Part shown: piece by piece, positions 43,547 to 52,102 of the stretch
Layout of the letters: each line of letters starts with the position of its first letter
How positions within the stretch are numbered: position 1 is the stretch's first letter
NCBI GenBank assembly: GCA_024508355.1
Contig: JAMZEJ010000003.1
Coordinates: 248,001 to 312,000, forward strand
DNA from: Rhizosaccharibacter radicis
GTDB taxonomy: Bacteria; Pseudomonadota; Alphaproteobacteria; Acetobacterales; Acetobacteraceae
Direction: 5' to 3'
Length of the DNA stretch: 64,000 bases
Notes under the pieces: model-generated
What the model was told of the DNA's origin: nothing
Databases searched by the model: none
What the model saw: only the letters and a program-made list of their open reading frames with translations
Position numbers and translations under genes: made by a program

Positions 43547-44689
43547 ATGGCTGAGCCGGACCTGCTGGTGGTCGGCGGGGGGCTGGCGGGAAGCGCGCTG
43601 GCGATCCGGATGGCGTCGGCCGGGGAGCGGGTGTTGCTGCTGGAACGCGAACGGGGACCGCACGACAAGGTGTGCGGCGAGTTCCTGTCGCGGGAAGCGC
43701 TGCTGCATCTGCGCGAGCTCGGGCTCGATCCTCGCCATCTGGGCGGCGTGCCGATCGACCGCGTGTCGCTCGTGTCCGGGCGGAGGCGGGCCGAGGCGGC
43801 ACTGCCCTTCCGCGGCGTGGGATTGTCGCGCCGGGTGCTGGATGCGGCGATGCTGGACCGGGCGCGTGCGGCCGGGGCCCACGTCCGGCAGGGTGCCAGG
43901 GTGGCGGCGCTGGTGGAAGCGCCGGACGGCGTGATCGCCCGGCTGTCGGACGGCGATACCGTGCGGGCCGAACGGGCGGCCTTGGCCACCGGCAAGCACG
44001 ATCTGCGCGGGCATCGCCGTCCGGCCGGGTGGCAGAACGACCTGGTGGGCTTCAAGCTGCATCTCCGGCTGGCGCCGGACGCAAGCCGGCGGCTGCGCGG
44101 CACGGTGGCATTGGTGCTGTTTCCGGGCGGCTATGTCGGGCTGCAGCCGGTGGAGGACGGGCTGGCCACGCTCTGCCTGGTGATGCGGCGCCGGCGTCTC
44201 GGCCGCCGCGGCACGCCCGTCGCCGCGATCCGGACGCTGTGCGGCGAGCAGCCCTTCCTGGCCGACATGCTGGATGGGGCGACGGCGCTGCGCGAGGCCC
44301 CGCTGTCGGTAGCCAACATCCCCTATGGCCTGGTGCCGTCGGCGGGGGAGCAGGGCGCCCGCATCTGGCGCCTGGGCGATCAGGCGGCGGTGATACCCTC
44401 CTTCACCGGCGACGGCATGTCGATCGCCCTGCACAGCGCGGCCCTGGCGGCGGCGATGATGGGAGCGGCTGACACGCCCGCGACCTTCACGGGCGCGCTC
44501 CGCCGCGACGTGGCGGCGAGGGTGCGGGGGGCCACCTTGTTGTCGCTGCTGGCCGTGCGGGGGCCGCTGCAATCGCCGATCGTTGCCGCCGCGGCCGCGG
44601 TGCCCGCACTGATCGGCCCGATCGCCAGGGCGACCCGGATACCGGACCGGGCGCTCCGGCGGGTGCTGCCGCTCCATCCGGCCGGCTGA
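43547..44689 (+). CDS. FAD-dependent monooxygenase/oxidoreductase (geranylgeranyl reductase-like)
   Basis: A 380-residue flavoprotein. The N-terminal Rossmann motif is LLVVGGGLAGSALAIRMASA, followed by the acidic strand end LLERERGPHDKVCGEFLS, typical of the p-hydroxybenzoate hydroxylase/geranylgeranyl reductase group. The second FAD motif is IWRLGDQAAVIPSFTGDGMS. ATG 43547 lies just before the Rossmann fold. As third member of the PKS-methyltransferase cluster, it is likely to hydroxylate or oxidise the aromatic polyketide, by analogy with SrsC-type enzymes; that is inference. Confidence 0.9.
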   Translation: MAEPDLLVVGGGLAGSALAIRMASAGERVLLLERERGPHDKVCGEFLSREALLHLRELGLDPRHLGGVPIDRVSLVSGRRRAEAALPFRGVGLSRRVLDAAMLDRARAAGAHVRQGARVAALVEAPDGVIARLSDGDTVRAERAALATGKHDLRGHRRPAGWQNDLVGFKLHLRLAPDASRRLRGTVALVLFPGGYVGLQPVEDGLATLCLVMRRRRLGRRGTPVAAIRTLCGEQPFLADMLDGATALREAPLSVANIPYGLVPSAGEQGARIWRLGDQAAVIPSFTGDGMSIALHSAALAAAMMGAADTPATFTGALRRDVAARVRGATLLSLLAVRGPLQSPIVAAAAAVPALIGPIARATRIPDRALRRVLPLHPAG

Positions 44690-45291
44690 CGCCGGAACGG
44701 TCGGGAGGAATTATCGCGACCGCCGCGCCGTGATGCCGATGGGCCGCCCGCATATCGCCGTGGCGCATGGTCGCGATCGCTCGCCGCCATCATGTCGGGA
44801 GGAGCGGTCCTGTCACGGGACGGAGGCGAGGTGGGGAGGGGTGTTGCCGAGCGAGACCCGCCGAGCCCGCGGGTGCCGCCTCGGCGGCGGGGGCCGTCCG
44901 TCGCGGCAGGATGTGCCGTCCCGCGTGTCCCGCGTCAGGCCGGCACCGGACCGGCGGCCCCATGACGCCCGAATGGCGCCGCCGCCCGGGGGGCGTCCCG
45001 CTCAACCCCCGCCGCTGCTCCCGATCCGTGGTCGGCGGCGGCGGCCGTGTTGCAAGGCCGGCCCGGTGATCGGGACCGGGCCGGATGCGGGCCGTGGTCC
45101 GGCAGGACATCGCGAGCCACAGCCGTCACTGACTTCGGCACCGCCGGACGCAGCGCCCGGGTCGGACGGGGGCTGGCGCCCGCTGCCACATGCCGCGAGA
45201 CGCATCGGACGCGCTCGGTCGGCTCCGTCCTTCGTCTCCCCCGCCGGAAAGACACGACGCCGTGCCGGGCGAGGAGTGCTTTTCCGGGATC
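44690..45291. other. Long intergenic region between convergent genes
   Basis: About 600 bases between the stops of the flavoprotein and glyS genes. Frames on both strands give only Arg/Pro/Ala-rich translations. Several GC-rich inverted repeats exist, none with a T-tract. I see no gene or RNA here. Confidence 0.5.
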
Positions 45292-47352
45292 TCAGCCCTC
45301 GATCAGGCTGAGGTCGGCGACACGGGACACCAGTGCGCGCACGGCGGCGAGCAGGCGCAGCCGGTTTCGCCGCAACTCCGGCGCCGGCGCGTTCACCGTC
45401 ACGGCGGCGAAGAAGCCGTCCAGCGGGTCGCGCAGGGACGCCATGGCTTCCATCGCCGGAGCGAACCGCTCGGCGGCCATGTCTTCTCCCGTGCGGCGGC
45501 CGGCCTGCTCGATCGCGTCCGCCAGCGCCCGTTCCTCGGGCTGCGCGAACAGCGCCGGGTCGGGTCGCCCGTCATGCGGTCCATCCTTCTTCTCCTCGAT
45601 GCGCAGGATGTTGGCGGCCCGGCGCGCGGCGGCCAGCAGGTCGGCGCCTTCCGTCGTCCGCAACAGCGCCGACACCGCGTCGCTGCGGTCGAGCAGGCGG
45701 CACAGATCGGGCTCCGGCCCGGTGGCGGCCACCGCCGCCAGCACGTCGTGGCGGGCGCCCTCCGCGCGGAGCTGCACCCGGAGCCGTTCGTTGATGAAGC
45801 CGGGAAGGGCGTCGAGTTCGGGCGATGCGCGCAGGGGAGCGGGCAGCAGCGCCGCCGCATCCCGGAACAGCGCCGGAAGATCGAGCCGCAGCCGGTTCTC
45901 GCGGATGATGCGGATCACGCCCAGCGCGGCGCGGCGCAGCGCGAACGGGTCGCCCGATCCGCCCGGCTTCTCCCCAGCGGCGAAGAACGCGGCCAGGGTG
46001 TCGAGCTTGTCGGCCAGCGCCACCGCGATCGACACCGGCGCGTCCGGCACCGCGTCGCCGGGGCCGCGGGGTGCGTAGTGGGTGCGGATCGCAGCGGCCA
46101 CCGCCGCATCCTCGCCGTCGTTGAGCGCATAGTAGCCGCCCATCACGCCCTGGAGCTCGGGGAACTCGCCCACCATGCCGGTGGTGAGGTCGGCCTTGGC
46201 CAGCCGCCCGGCGCGTGCGGCCAGGCCCGGATCGGCACCGACGGCCGCGGCCACCATGGCGGCCAGCTGCTCCAGCCGCCGCACCCGCTCGCCCTGCGAG
46301 CCGATCGCCGCGTGGAACACCACGCCGTCCAGCGCGGGCAGACGAGATTCGAGCGGCGTTTGTCGGTCGAGATCCCAGAAATGCCGGGCATCGGAGAAGC
46401 GGGCGCGCAGCACGCGCTCGTTGCCGGCGATGATGGCGTCGCCCCCGTCGACCGGCACCACGTTGGCCACGAAGGCGAAGCGCGGCGCGGCATTCCCCGC
46501 AGCATCGCGCAGGGCGAAATAGCGCTGGTTCACGCGCATGGAGACCTGCATCACCTCCGGCGGCAGGTCCATGAAGTTCTGGTCGATGCGGCCCAGCAGC
46601 GGCACCGGCCATTCCACCAGCCCGGTCACCTCGTCCACCAGGCCGGCATCCGGCACCACGGCGAGCTCCTCGGCGGCGGCGGCGGCGATCACGCCGTTCT
46701 CCACCAGCGCCCGGCGTTCCGCCACGTCGGCGATCACGTGGCGGTCCCGCAGCGCCGACAGCCATTGCTCGGCGCCCGAAACCTCGAAGGCGCCCGGCGA
46801 CAGGAAGCGGTGACCCTCGGACTCCCGCCCGCTCCGGAGCCCGTGGCCATCGTCGTCGCCCTCGTGCAGCGCGAACGGCACCACCGCGCCGTCCAGCAGG
46901 CAGGTGATCCGCCGCAGCGGCCGCACCCAGGTGAAGGCGCTGCCGCGGCCCCATCGCATCGATTTCGGCCAGGGGAACCGGCGCAGCAGGACCGGCACCG
47001 CTTCCGACACGATCGCGGCGGCCTCGCGGGCTTCGGTGCGCTTCTCGAGCACCCAGAAGCCGTTCTCGAGCGAAAGCTGCTCGCGCGTAGCACCGTGCTT
47101 GCGGAGGAAACCGGCCAGTGCCTGTTCCGGCGCTCCTTCCCGGGGGCCGCGCTCGCTGGTGCTGGCGCCGGCGATGCCGTTCTCCACCGTCAGCGCGATC
47201 GCGATGCGGCGGGGACCGGAGAACAACCGGGCGTCGCGCGGTGCCAGCGCCGACAGCGCCTCGCACAACAGCCGCTGGAGATCGGCGGCCGCACGCTCCT
47301 GCATGCGCGCCGGGATTTCCTCGGAGAACAGTTCGAGAAACAGGGCGGCCAT
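45292..47352 (-). CDS. glyS: Glycyl-tRNA synthetase beta subunit
   Basis: A 686-residue beta chain of the bacterial alpha2beta2 GlyRS. It starts MAALFLELFSEEIPARMQER, the family N-terminus, contains the HD-like central core with FPELQGVMGGYYALNDGE, and ends in a helical anticodon-binding domain (LRRNRLRLLAAVRALVSRVA). Beta subunits bind tRNA-Gly while alpha carries the active site. AGGA upstream of ATG 47352 fits initiation. It lies five bases after glyQ in the same leftward operon. Confidence 0.96.
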   Translation of the reverse strand: MAALFLELFSEEIPARMQERAAADLQRLLCEALSALAPRDARLFSGPRRIAIALTVENGIAGASTSERGPREGAPEQALAGFLRKHGATREQLSLENGFWVLEKRTEAREAAAIVSEAVPVLLRRFPWPKSMRWGRGSAFTWVRPLRRITCLLDGAVVPFALHEGDDDGHGLRSGRESEGHRFLSPGAFEVSGAEQWLSALRDRHVIADVAERRALVENGVIAAAAAEELAVVPDAGLVDEVTGLVEWPVPLLGRIDQNFMDLPPEVMQVSMRVNQRYFALRDAAGNAAPRFAFVANVVPVDGGDAIIAGNERVLRARFSDARHFWDLDRQTPLESRLPALDGVVFHAAIGSQGERVRRLEQLAAMVAAAVGADPGLAARAGRLAKADLTTGMVGEFPELQGVMGGYYALNDGEDAAVAAAIRTHYAPRGPGDAVPDAPVSIAVALADKLDTLAAFFAAGEKPGGSGDPFALRRAALGVIRIIRENRLRLDLPALFRDAAALLPAPLRASPELDALPGFINERLRVQLRAEGARHDVLAAVAATGPEPDLCRLLDRSDAVSALLRTTEGADLLAAARRAANILRIEEKKDGPHDGRPDPALFAQPEERALADAIEQAGRRTGEDMAAERFAPAMEAMASLRDPLDGFFAAVTVNAPAPELRRNRLRLLAAVRALVSRVADLSLIEG

Positions 47353-47357
47353 GGGGA

Positions 47358-48311
47358 TTATCCTTCGCCCCGCAGCCATTCCTCGGCACAGGCGCGCGCG
47401 AGCGTGCGGACGCGGCCGATGAAGGACGCGCGCTCGCTGACGCTGATGACGCCCCTGGCATCGAGCAGGTTGAACAGGTGGGACGCCTTGAGACACTGGT
47501 CGTAGGCCGGCTGTGCCACGCCGTGCTTCGCCAGGGCGAGGCTTTCCCGCTCGGCGTCGGCGAAATGCCGCATCAGCATGTCGGTGTCGGCCAGCTCGAA
47601 ATTGTGCCGGGAGTAGTCGCGCTCGGCGCGCAGGAACACGTCGCCGTAGCTCAGGCCGCCATCGTCCGCGGGGCGCCCGTTGAAGTCGAGGTCGTACACG
47701 TTCTCGACGCCCTGCACGTACATCGCCAGCCGCTCCAGGCCGTAGGTCAGCTCGGTGGACGGCAACGCCACCGGGATGCCGCCGACCTGCTGGAAATAGG
47801 TGAACTGCGTCACCTCCATGCCGTCGCACCACACCTCCCAGCCCAGGCCCCAGGCCCCGATGGTGGGGTTCTCCCAGTCGTCCTCGACGAAGCGGATGTC
47901 GTGTTCCAGCGGATCGATGCCGATCGCCCGGTAGCTGTCCAGCAGCAGCGCCTGGCTGTCGGCCGGCGTCGGCTTCAGGAGCACCTGGTACTGGTAGTAG
48001 TGCCCCAGCCGGTTCGGATTCTCGCCGTAGCGGCCATCGGACGGGCGACGGCTCGGCTGCACGTAGGCGGCGCGCCACGGGCGCGATCCCAGCGCGCGCA
48101 GGCTGGTCGCCGGATGCAGGGTGCCGGCCCCCATCTCCACGTCGTAGGGCTGCAGGATCGCGCAGCCCTGGTCGGCCCAGAACCGGTGCAGCCGCAGGAT
48201 CAGGTCCTGGAACGACGGCGCGTCCGGGTTGCGGCGGGAACGGCCGCCCGTTCCGGATGTTTGTGATCCCGAAGCGACCTGGAGCCGATCGGGTGCGGTC
48301 GCCGGAACCAT
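47358..48311 (-). CDS. glyQ: Glycyl-tRNA synthetase alpha subunit
   Basis: A 317-residue class II catalytic subunit. Landmarks: [36 protein letters not shown] and [20 protein letters not shown] in motif 2, then [20 protein letters not shown]. An N-terminal extension of about 30 Arg/Ser/Gly residues precedes the usual beginning near FQDLIL; no other in-frame ATG, GTG or TTG was seen that would shorten it. It forms GlyRS with GlyS. Divergent from the CoA-binding protein gene. Confidence 0.96.
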   Translation of the reverse strand: MVPATAPDRLQVASGSQTSGTGGRSRRNPDAPSFQDLILRLHRFWADQGCAILQPYDVEMGAGTLHPATSLRALGSRPWRAAYVQPSRRPSDGRYGENPNRLGHYYQYQVLLKPTPADSQALLLDSYRAIGIDPLEHDIRFVEDDWENPTIGAWGLGWEVWCDGMEVTQFTYFQQVGGIPVALPSTELTYGLERLAMYVQGVENVYDLDFNGRPADDGGLSYGDVFLRAERDYSRHNFELADTDMLMRHFADAERESLALAKHGVAQPAYDQCLKASHLFNLLDARGVISVSERASFIGRVRTLARACAEEWLRGEG

Positions 48312-48479
48312 GGGCGTGCGGAACTCCGTCAGGATGGAAAGCGGCCAGTCTCCGGCGGCGTGGCGGCCGCCGGCATCGCGAGGCCGGGAAGGGGCGGCAC
48401 CTTACGGGCCGGTCCGTCGCCGCACAAGAAACCGGCCGCGCGGACACCGCCGGGGAATGGTCGGGCAAGGAAGGAACGG

Positions 48480-48962
48480 ATGAGCAGCGAGCACGGGCTT
48501 TCGGGGCGGAGCGATCCGGTCGACGGTCTCGACGACGCCGAGATCGCGGCGCTGCTGCGCCGCACGCGGCGGATCGCGGTGGTGGGCGCGTCGGGCAAGC
48601 CGGAACGCGCGTCGTTCGGCGTCATGCGTTTTCTGTTGGGGCACGGCTTCGAGGTGGTGCCGGTGAACCCCGGCCTGGCTGGGCAGCGCATCCATGGCCA
48701 GCCGGTGGTGGCATCCCTGGAGGAAGCGGTCCGCACGACGGGCGGGCTCGACATGGTGGACGTGTTCCGCCGGTCGGAAGAGGCCGGCGCCGTGATCGAC
48801 GAAGCGGTCCGGCTCGGCGCCAAGGCTGTCTGGCTCCAGCTCGGCGTGGTGGCACCCGAAGCCGCCGAGCGGGCCCGGGCCGCCGGCGTGACGGTGGTGA
48901 TGGACCGCTGCCCCGCGATCGAGATTCCTCGGCTCGGCATCGAACAGGTGGAGCCCGGATGA
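48480..48962 (+). CDS. CoA-binding domain protein (YccU-like)
   Basis: A 160-residue single-domain Rossmann protein of the CoA-binding (succinyl-CoA ligase-like) family. The nucleotide loop is RRIAVVGASGKPERASFGVM, followed by the strand HGFEVVPVNPGLAGQRIHGQ. GLDMVDVFRRSEEAG and VWLQLGVVAPEAAERARAAG complete the fold. GGAAGGAACGG just upstream supports ATG 48480. Small proteins of this type bind CoA in vitro; physiological roles are unclear. It may be cotranscribed with the DUF2076 gene 97 bases downstream. Confidence 0.9.
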   Translation: MSSEHGLSGRSDPVDGLDDAEIAALLRRTRRIAVVGASGKPERASFGVMRFLLGHGFEVVPVNPGLAGQRIHGQPVVASLEEAVRTTGGLDMVDVFRRSEEAGAVIDEAVRLGAKAVWLQLGVVAPEAAERARAAGVTVVMDRCPAIEIPRLGIEQVEPG

Positions 48963-49059
48963 CGAAGCGTATAGCCGCGGCGGTTCGTTGCGCGAGCGCC
49001 TTGACCGCTCGAACGGCCGCCGCCAACTCTCCCATACCAACAGGGTGGATCTTCCAGCC

Positions 49060-49869
49060 ATGAACAACGACGAACGCGAGCTGATCGAGCGCTTCATCGC
49101 GCGGGTCGGCGGCCAGCCCCAGCAGGGCGGCGGCTTCGGCAGCGTGCCTCAGACCCAGACGCAGCAGCAGCTTCCGGCGATCGACCCGGAGGCCGACCGG
49201 TTCATCGGCGACAATTTCAACCGGTATCCGGAAGCGCGCTATCGCATCACCCAGATGGCGGTGGTGCAGGAAGCGGCGCTGGCCGAAGCCCAGAACCGCA
49301 TCAAGCGGCTGGAATGGGAACTCCAGCAGGCCCAGGCCCAGGCGCAACAGGCCGGTCAACAGGGCGGGCCAGGCGCGCAGCGGCAGGGCGGCGGCTTCTT
49401 CTCCAACCTGTTCGGCGGCGGCCAGAACCAGAACCAGGCACCTCCGCCGCGCTGGGGCGGCCAGCCGGGCTACGGCAACCAGGGCTATAACGGGCCGCCC
49501 CCGCCGCAGCCGAGCTATCCGCCGGGCTACCAGCCGGGCATGTTCCAGCGGCAAGGCTCCGGCTTCCTCGGCTCTGCGCTCACCACCGCGGCCGGCGTCG
49601 CCGGCGGCATGGTGGTCGGCAATGCCCTGATGGACATGTTCTCCGAGCACCATGGCGGCGGCTTCGGCGACGCGTCCGGCTTCGGTGGCGGCGGCGAGAC
49701 CATCATCAACAACAACTATGGCGACGCGGCAGCCGGTGCGGGCGGCGGCGATCCGTTCGGCTCGGCTGGCGGGGATATCGACCCCGACTTCAACAACGGC
49801 GGTGGCGATTTCGGCGGCGGCGGCGACTTTGGCGGCGGCGGCGGCTGGGACGACGACAACAGCTTCTGA
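49060..49869 (+). CDS. DUF2076 family protein
   Basis: A 269-residue protein. The N-terminal helical part (MNNDERELIERFIARVG, FNRYPEARYRITQMAVVQEA then a Gln/Ala-rich coiled coil around ELQQAQAQAQQAGQ) is the DUF2076 signature. A Pro/Gly/Tyr-rich linker follows, then one membrane-like segment (ALTTAAGVAGGMVVGNAL) and a Gly/Asp-rich tail ending GGGGWDDDNSF. Members are predicted periplasmic ligand-binding or sensor proteins of unknown role. ATG 49060 matches the family start; upstream in-frame codons are not conserved in style. Confidence 0.88.
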   Translation: MNNDERELIERFIARVGGQPQQGGGFGSVPQTQTQQQLPAIDPEADRFIGDNFNRYPEARYRITQMAVVQEAALAEAQNRIKRLEWELQQAQAQAQQAGQQGGPGAQRQGGGFFSNLFGGGQNQNQAPPPRWGGQPGYGNQGYNGPPPPQPSYPPGYQPGMFQRQGSGFLGSALTTAAGVAGGMVVGNALMDMFSEHHGGGFGDASGFGGGGETIINNNYGDAAAGAGGGDPFGSAGGDIDPDFNNGGGDFGGGGDFGGGGGWDDDNSF

Positions 49870-50197
49870 ACCGCGCCGGTGAGCCCCGGTGGTGGCGGTC
49901 GGCCGCTGCCGGGGAGCCGGTCTCGCTGGGCCCGAACATGCCCGGTCACGAAGTGGCCCGAAGGAACAGTCCGGAGCCGCTCGTAGAATGCCGAGGCCGG
50001 AACCTGGCCCGTGGCGAATCGCCGCCCTGGGTTAACCAGTGCTTCTGACCGGCTTAGCCGGTACGGGCGCTGGCCCGTGCGCGCGCTGGCGCGGTGCAGC
50101 CGCCTTTGACGGCAAACGGCCCCCGCGACAGCGCGAACCGCGACAGCTCGCGGTGGCGCCCGATCCGCTGTTGTCGCGAGGTGCGACAGGTCCGGCT
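49870..50197. other. Gene-free stretch with short repeats
   Basis: About 330 bases between the DUF2076 and EEP genes, which are convergent. CGCGACAGC occurs at 50124-50132 and 50139-50147, and the inverted word TTGTCGCG at 50171-50178. These could fold as a terminator for either gene. No coding sequence was recognised. Confidence 0.45.
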
Positions 50198-51229
50198 TCA
50201 GCGCGCCGCGGTCGCGGCCGGCGTCGGATGCAGCACCACCGAGGTGGGGCAGTGGTCGGACAGCGCGTCCTTCATCGCCGCCGGCTCGTGATACACCATC
50301 ACCCGGAGGCTTCCCGGCACCATCCAGTCCCGGGCCGGGCCGCCCACCACGATCTGGTCGATGAAATCCTCGCCGCCCCAGCACGGGCTTGCGCGCCCCT
50401 CGGTGGCGCTGCGGACAGGTGCTGCGTCCTGCAACGCCTGCAGAAACGGGTCGCCGAGCTTGAGGCGGCGGTTGAAGTCGCCCAGCACCGCGAACGGTAT
50501 CCCTTCCGCGCGCCGCGCCGCGATCCAGCCCGTGAGCACCTTCAGCTGGAACCGCAGGATGCGGCAGGACGGGCGGTTGCCGCCGACGAGCGCCGCGTCC
50601 CAGCAGCCGCTCTTGAGATGCACGGCCAACACCCGGAGGGTTTCCCCGCCCGGCAGGGTGAGGGTGGCGTCGAGCCCGCGCCGCAGATGGTGCACCGGGC
50701 CCGCCCGCGGGTCGTCGGCGGTGATCGCGTCCGGGGGAACGTCCAGGGCGTCCAGGTCCGGATGGCGCTCCACCCCGATCCCCCTCGCGACCGCCAGCAC
50801 CACGCGCTGCGGCAGATCGTCGTGCGTCGCCTCCAGGCGGAACCGGTCGGGAGGAAACAGCTTCGCGGCCATGGGGGCGCCGTCCACCTCTTCCAGGGCC
50901 GCCACGTCCGGATGCAGCCGCGCCGCGTAGGCCGCGAGACGGGCGATGTCGTCGTTCCGCCGCCCATGCACGTCCGCCGGCAGGGACGGATCGCCGTCCG
51001 GCCGCTGGGTGAACCAGTCCAGGTTCCAGGTGGAAAGCTTGATGGTGCCCGAAGCCCGATCTTCCGGGCCGGCCGCCGCGCGGCCGGAAGCGGCGAGGCT
51101 CAGGCTTCCCAGCAGAACCGCCGCCGGCAGCAGCACCCGCGCCGCCAGCCCCGTCGCCCTGAGGTGGGTGCGCCGGACGGACCGGCCATCCGCCGCCGGA
51201 CCCCGGCCGGTCGCACGCCGGACGGTCAT
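50198..51229 (-). CDS. Endonuclease/exonuclease/phosphatase-family protein, exported
   Basis: A 343-residue protein of the EEP superfamily (DNase I-like fold). After a basic N-terminus and a hydrophobic segment (VLLPAAVLLGSLSLAASG, about residues 32-50) the domain begins with STWNLDWFTQ. VAALEEVDG supplies the metal-binding Glu, VHLKSGCWD the central segment, FAVLGDFNRRL the D-x-N motif, and SDHCPTSV the terminal catalytic D-H. It is probably periplasmic or secreted. Substrate may be nucleic acid, phosphoinositide-like or phospholipid. Two twin-arginine-like pairs in the N-terminus may matter for export. Confidence 0.85.
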   Translation of the reverse strand: MTVRRATGRGPAADGRSVRRTHLRATGLAARVLLPAAVLLGSLSLAASGRAAAGPEDRASGTIKLSTWNLDWFTQRPDGDPSLPADVHGRRNDDIARLAAYAARLHPDVAALEEVDGAPMAAKLFPPDRFRLEATHDDLPQRVVLAVARGIGVERHPDLDALDVPPDAITADDPRAGPVHHLRRGLDATLTLPGGETLRVLAVHLKSGCWDAALVGGNRPSCRILRFQLKVLTGWIAARRAEGIPFAVLGDFNRRLKLGDPFLQALQDAAPVRSATEGRASPCWGGEDFIDQIVVGGPARDWMVPGSLRVMVYHEPAAMKDALSDHCPTSVVLHPTPAATAAR

Positions 51230-51252
51230 GGGCGGTGCGCCGTCGCCGAGGC

Positions 51253-51936
51253 TCAGGCGCGCAAGGCGGCGATCGCCTGGTCCACCGTCTTGGGGGTGGT
51301 GCTGTGCTCGTCGAACACGCTGACCGTGCCGCTGCCGATATCGTAGAGCCAGCCCTGCAGCAGCAGGCTTCCTTCCGCGCAGCCGGCGGCCACCGCAGGG
51401 TGGGTGCGCAGATGGGCGAGCTGCAGCAGCACGTTCTGTTCGGCCATGGTGGACACGGCGTCGCAGCCGCCCTCCGGGCCGGCATCGCCGATGGCACGGG
51501 TCACGGCGCGCGCCGTCTCGGCGTGGCGCAGCCAGCTCCCCACCGTGGGCATGGTGTGCAGGCCGTAGCGATCCGGGTCCATCAGCGCCTTCATGGCGCC
51601 GCAGTCGGAATGGCCGCAGACGATGATGTTGCGGACCTTGAGCGCCATCACGGCGTATTCGATGGCGGCCGAAACGCCCCCCAGCATCTCGCCGTAGGGC
51701 GGCACGATGTTGCCGATGTTGCGCAGCACGAACAGCTCGCCCGGTCCCTTCTGGGTGATGGTGCCCGGGCTGATGCGGCTGTCGGCGCAGGTGATGAACA
51801 AGCTGTGAGGCGATTGTCCCTGGGCCAGCTCGCTGAACAGCTCCTGCTTCTCCGGAAACACCCGGACGCTGAAATCCTTCACGCCCTGCAACAGGTCGAT
51901 GATGTCGTCGTGACGGTGCGAAGCGTGGTCGGTCAT
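51253..51936 (-). CDS. Beta-class carbonic anhydrase
   Basis: A 227-residue zinc enzyme interconverting CO2 and bicarbonate. Zinc ligands are C50 in ITCADSRIS, with the D52/R54 dyad, and H109 and C112 in VCGHSDCGAMKAL. GPGELFVLRNIGNIVPPYG is the conserved core loop. Length fits plant-type (clade A) bacterial enzymes. No signal peptide, so it is cytosolic and supplies bicarbonate for carboxylations. It is divergent from the bacteriophytochrome gene, with 166 bases between the starts. Confidence 0.95.
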   Translation of the reverse strand: MTDHASHRHDDIIDLLQGVKDFSVRVFPEKQELFSELAQGQSPHSLFITCADSRISPGTITQKGPGELFVLRNIGNIVPPYGEMLGGVSAAIEYAVMALKVRNIIVCGHSDCGAMKALMDPDRYGLHTMPTVGSWLRHAETARAVTRAIGDAGPEGGCDAVSTMAEQNVLLQLAHLRTHPAVAAGCAEGSLLLQGWLYDIGSGTVSVFDEHSTTPKTVDQAIAALRA

Positions 51937-52102
51937 GGAATCCGGGGCTCCTGTGGCCGGTCGGGGTCAGGCCGGTGCCGATGTTCGCGGAGCGCTGGGT
52001 GCTGTATCTTCACACGATGCATCACGCGTCCATCCAGACCCGGACCGGTGGGTCCCCCATCATGGGCCAACATCCCCGGACTGGGGAAGGTCGCGCGGCG
52101 GC

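Noticed and set aside
49900-50060. Minus-strand peptide-like stretch suspected to be an IS-element remnant
   Set aside because: I could not match it to any transposase motif, and no inverted terminal repeats or target duplications were seen.
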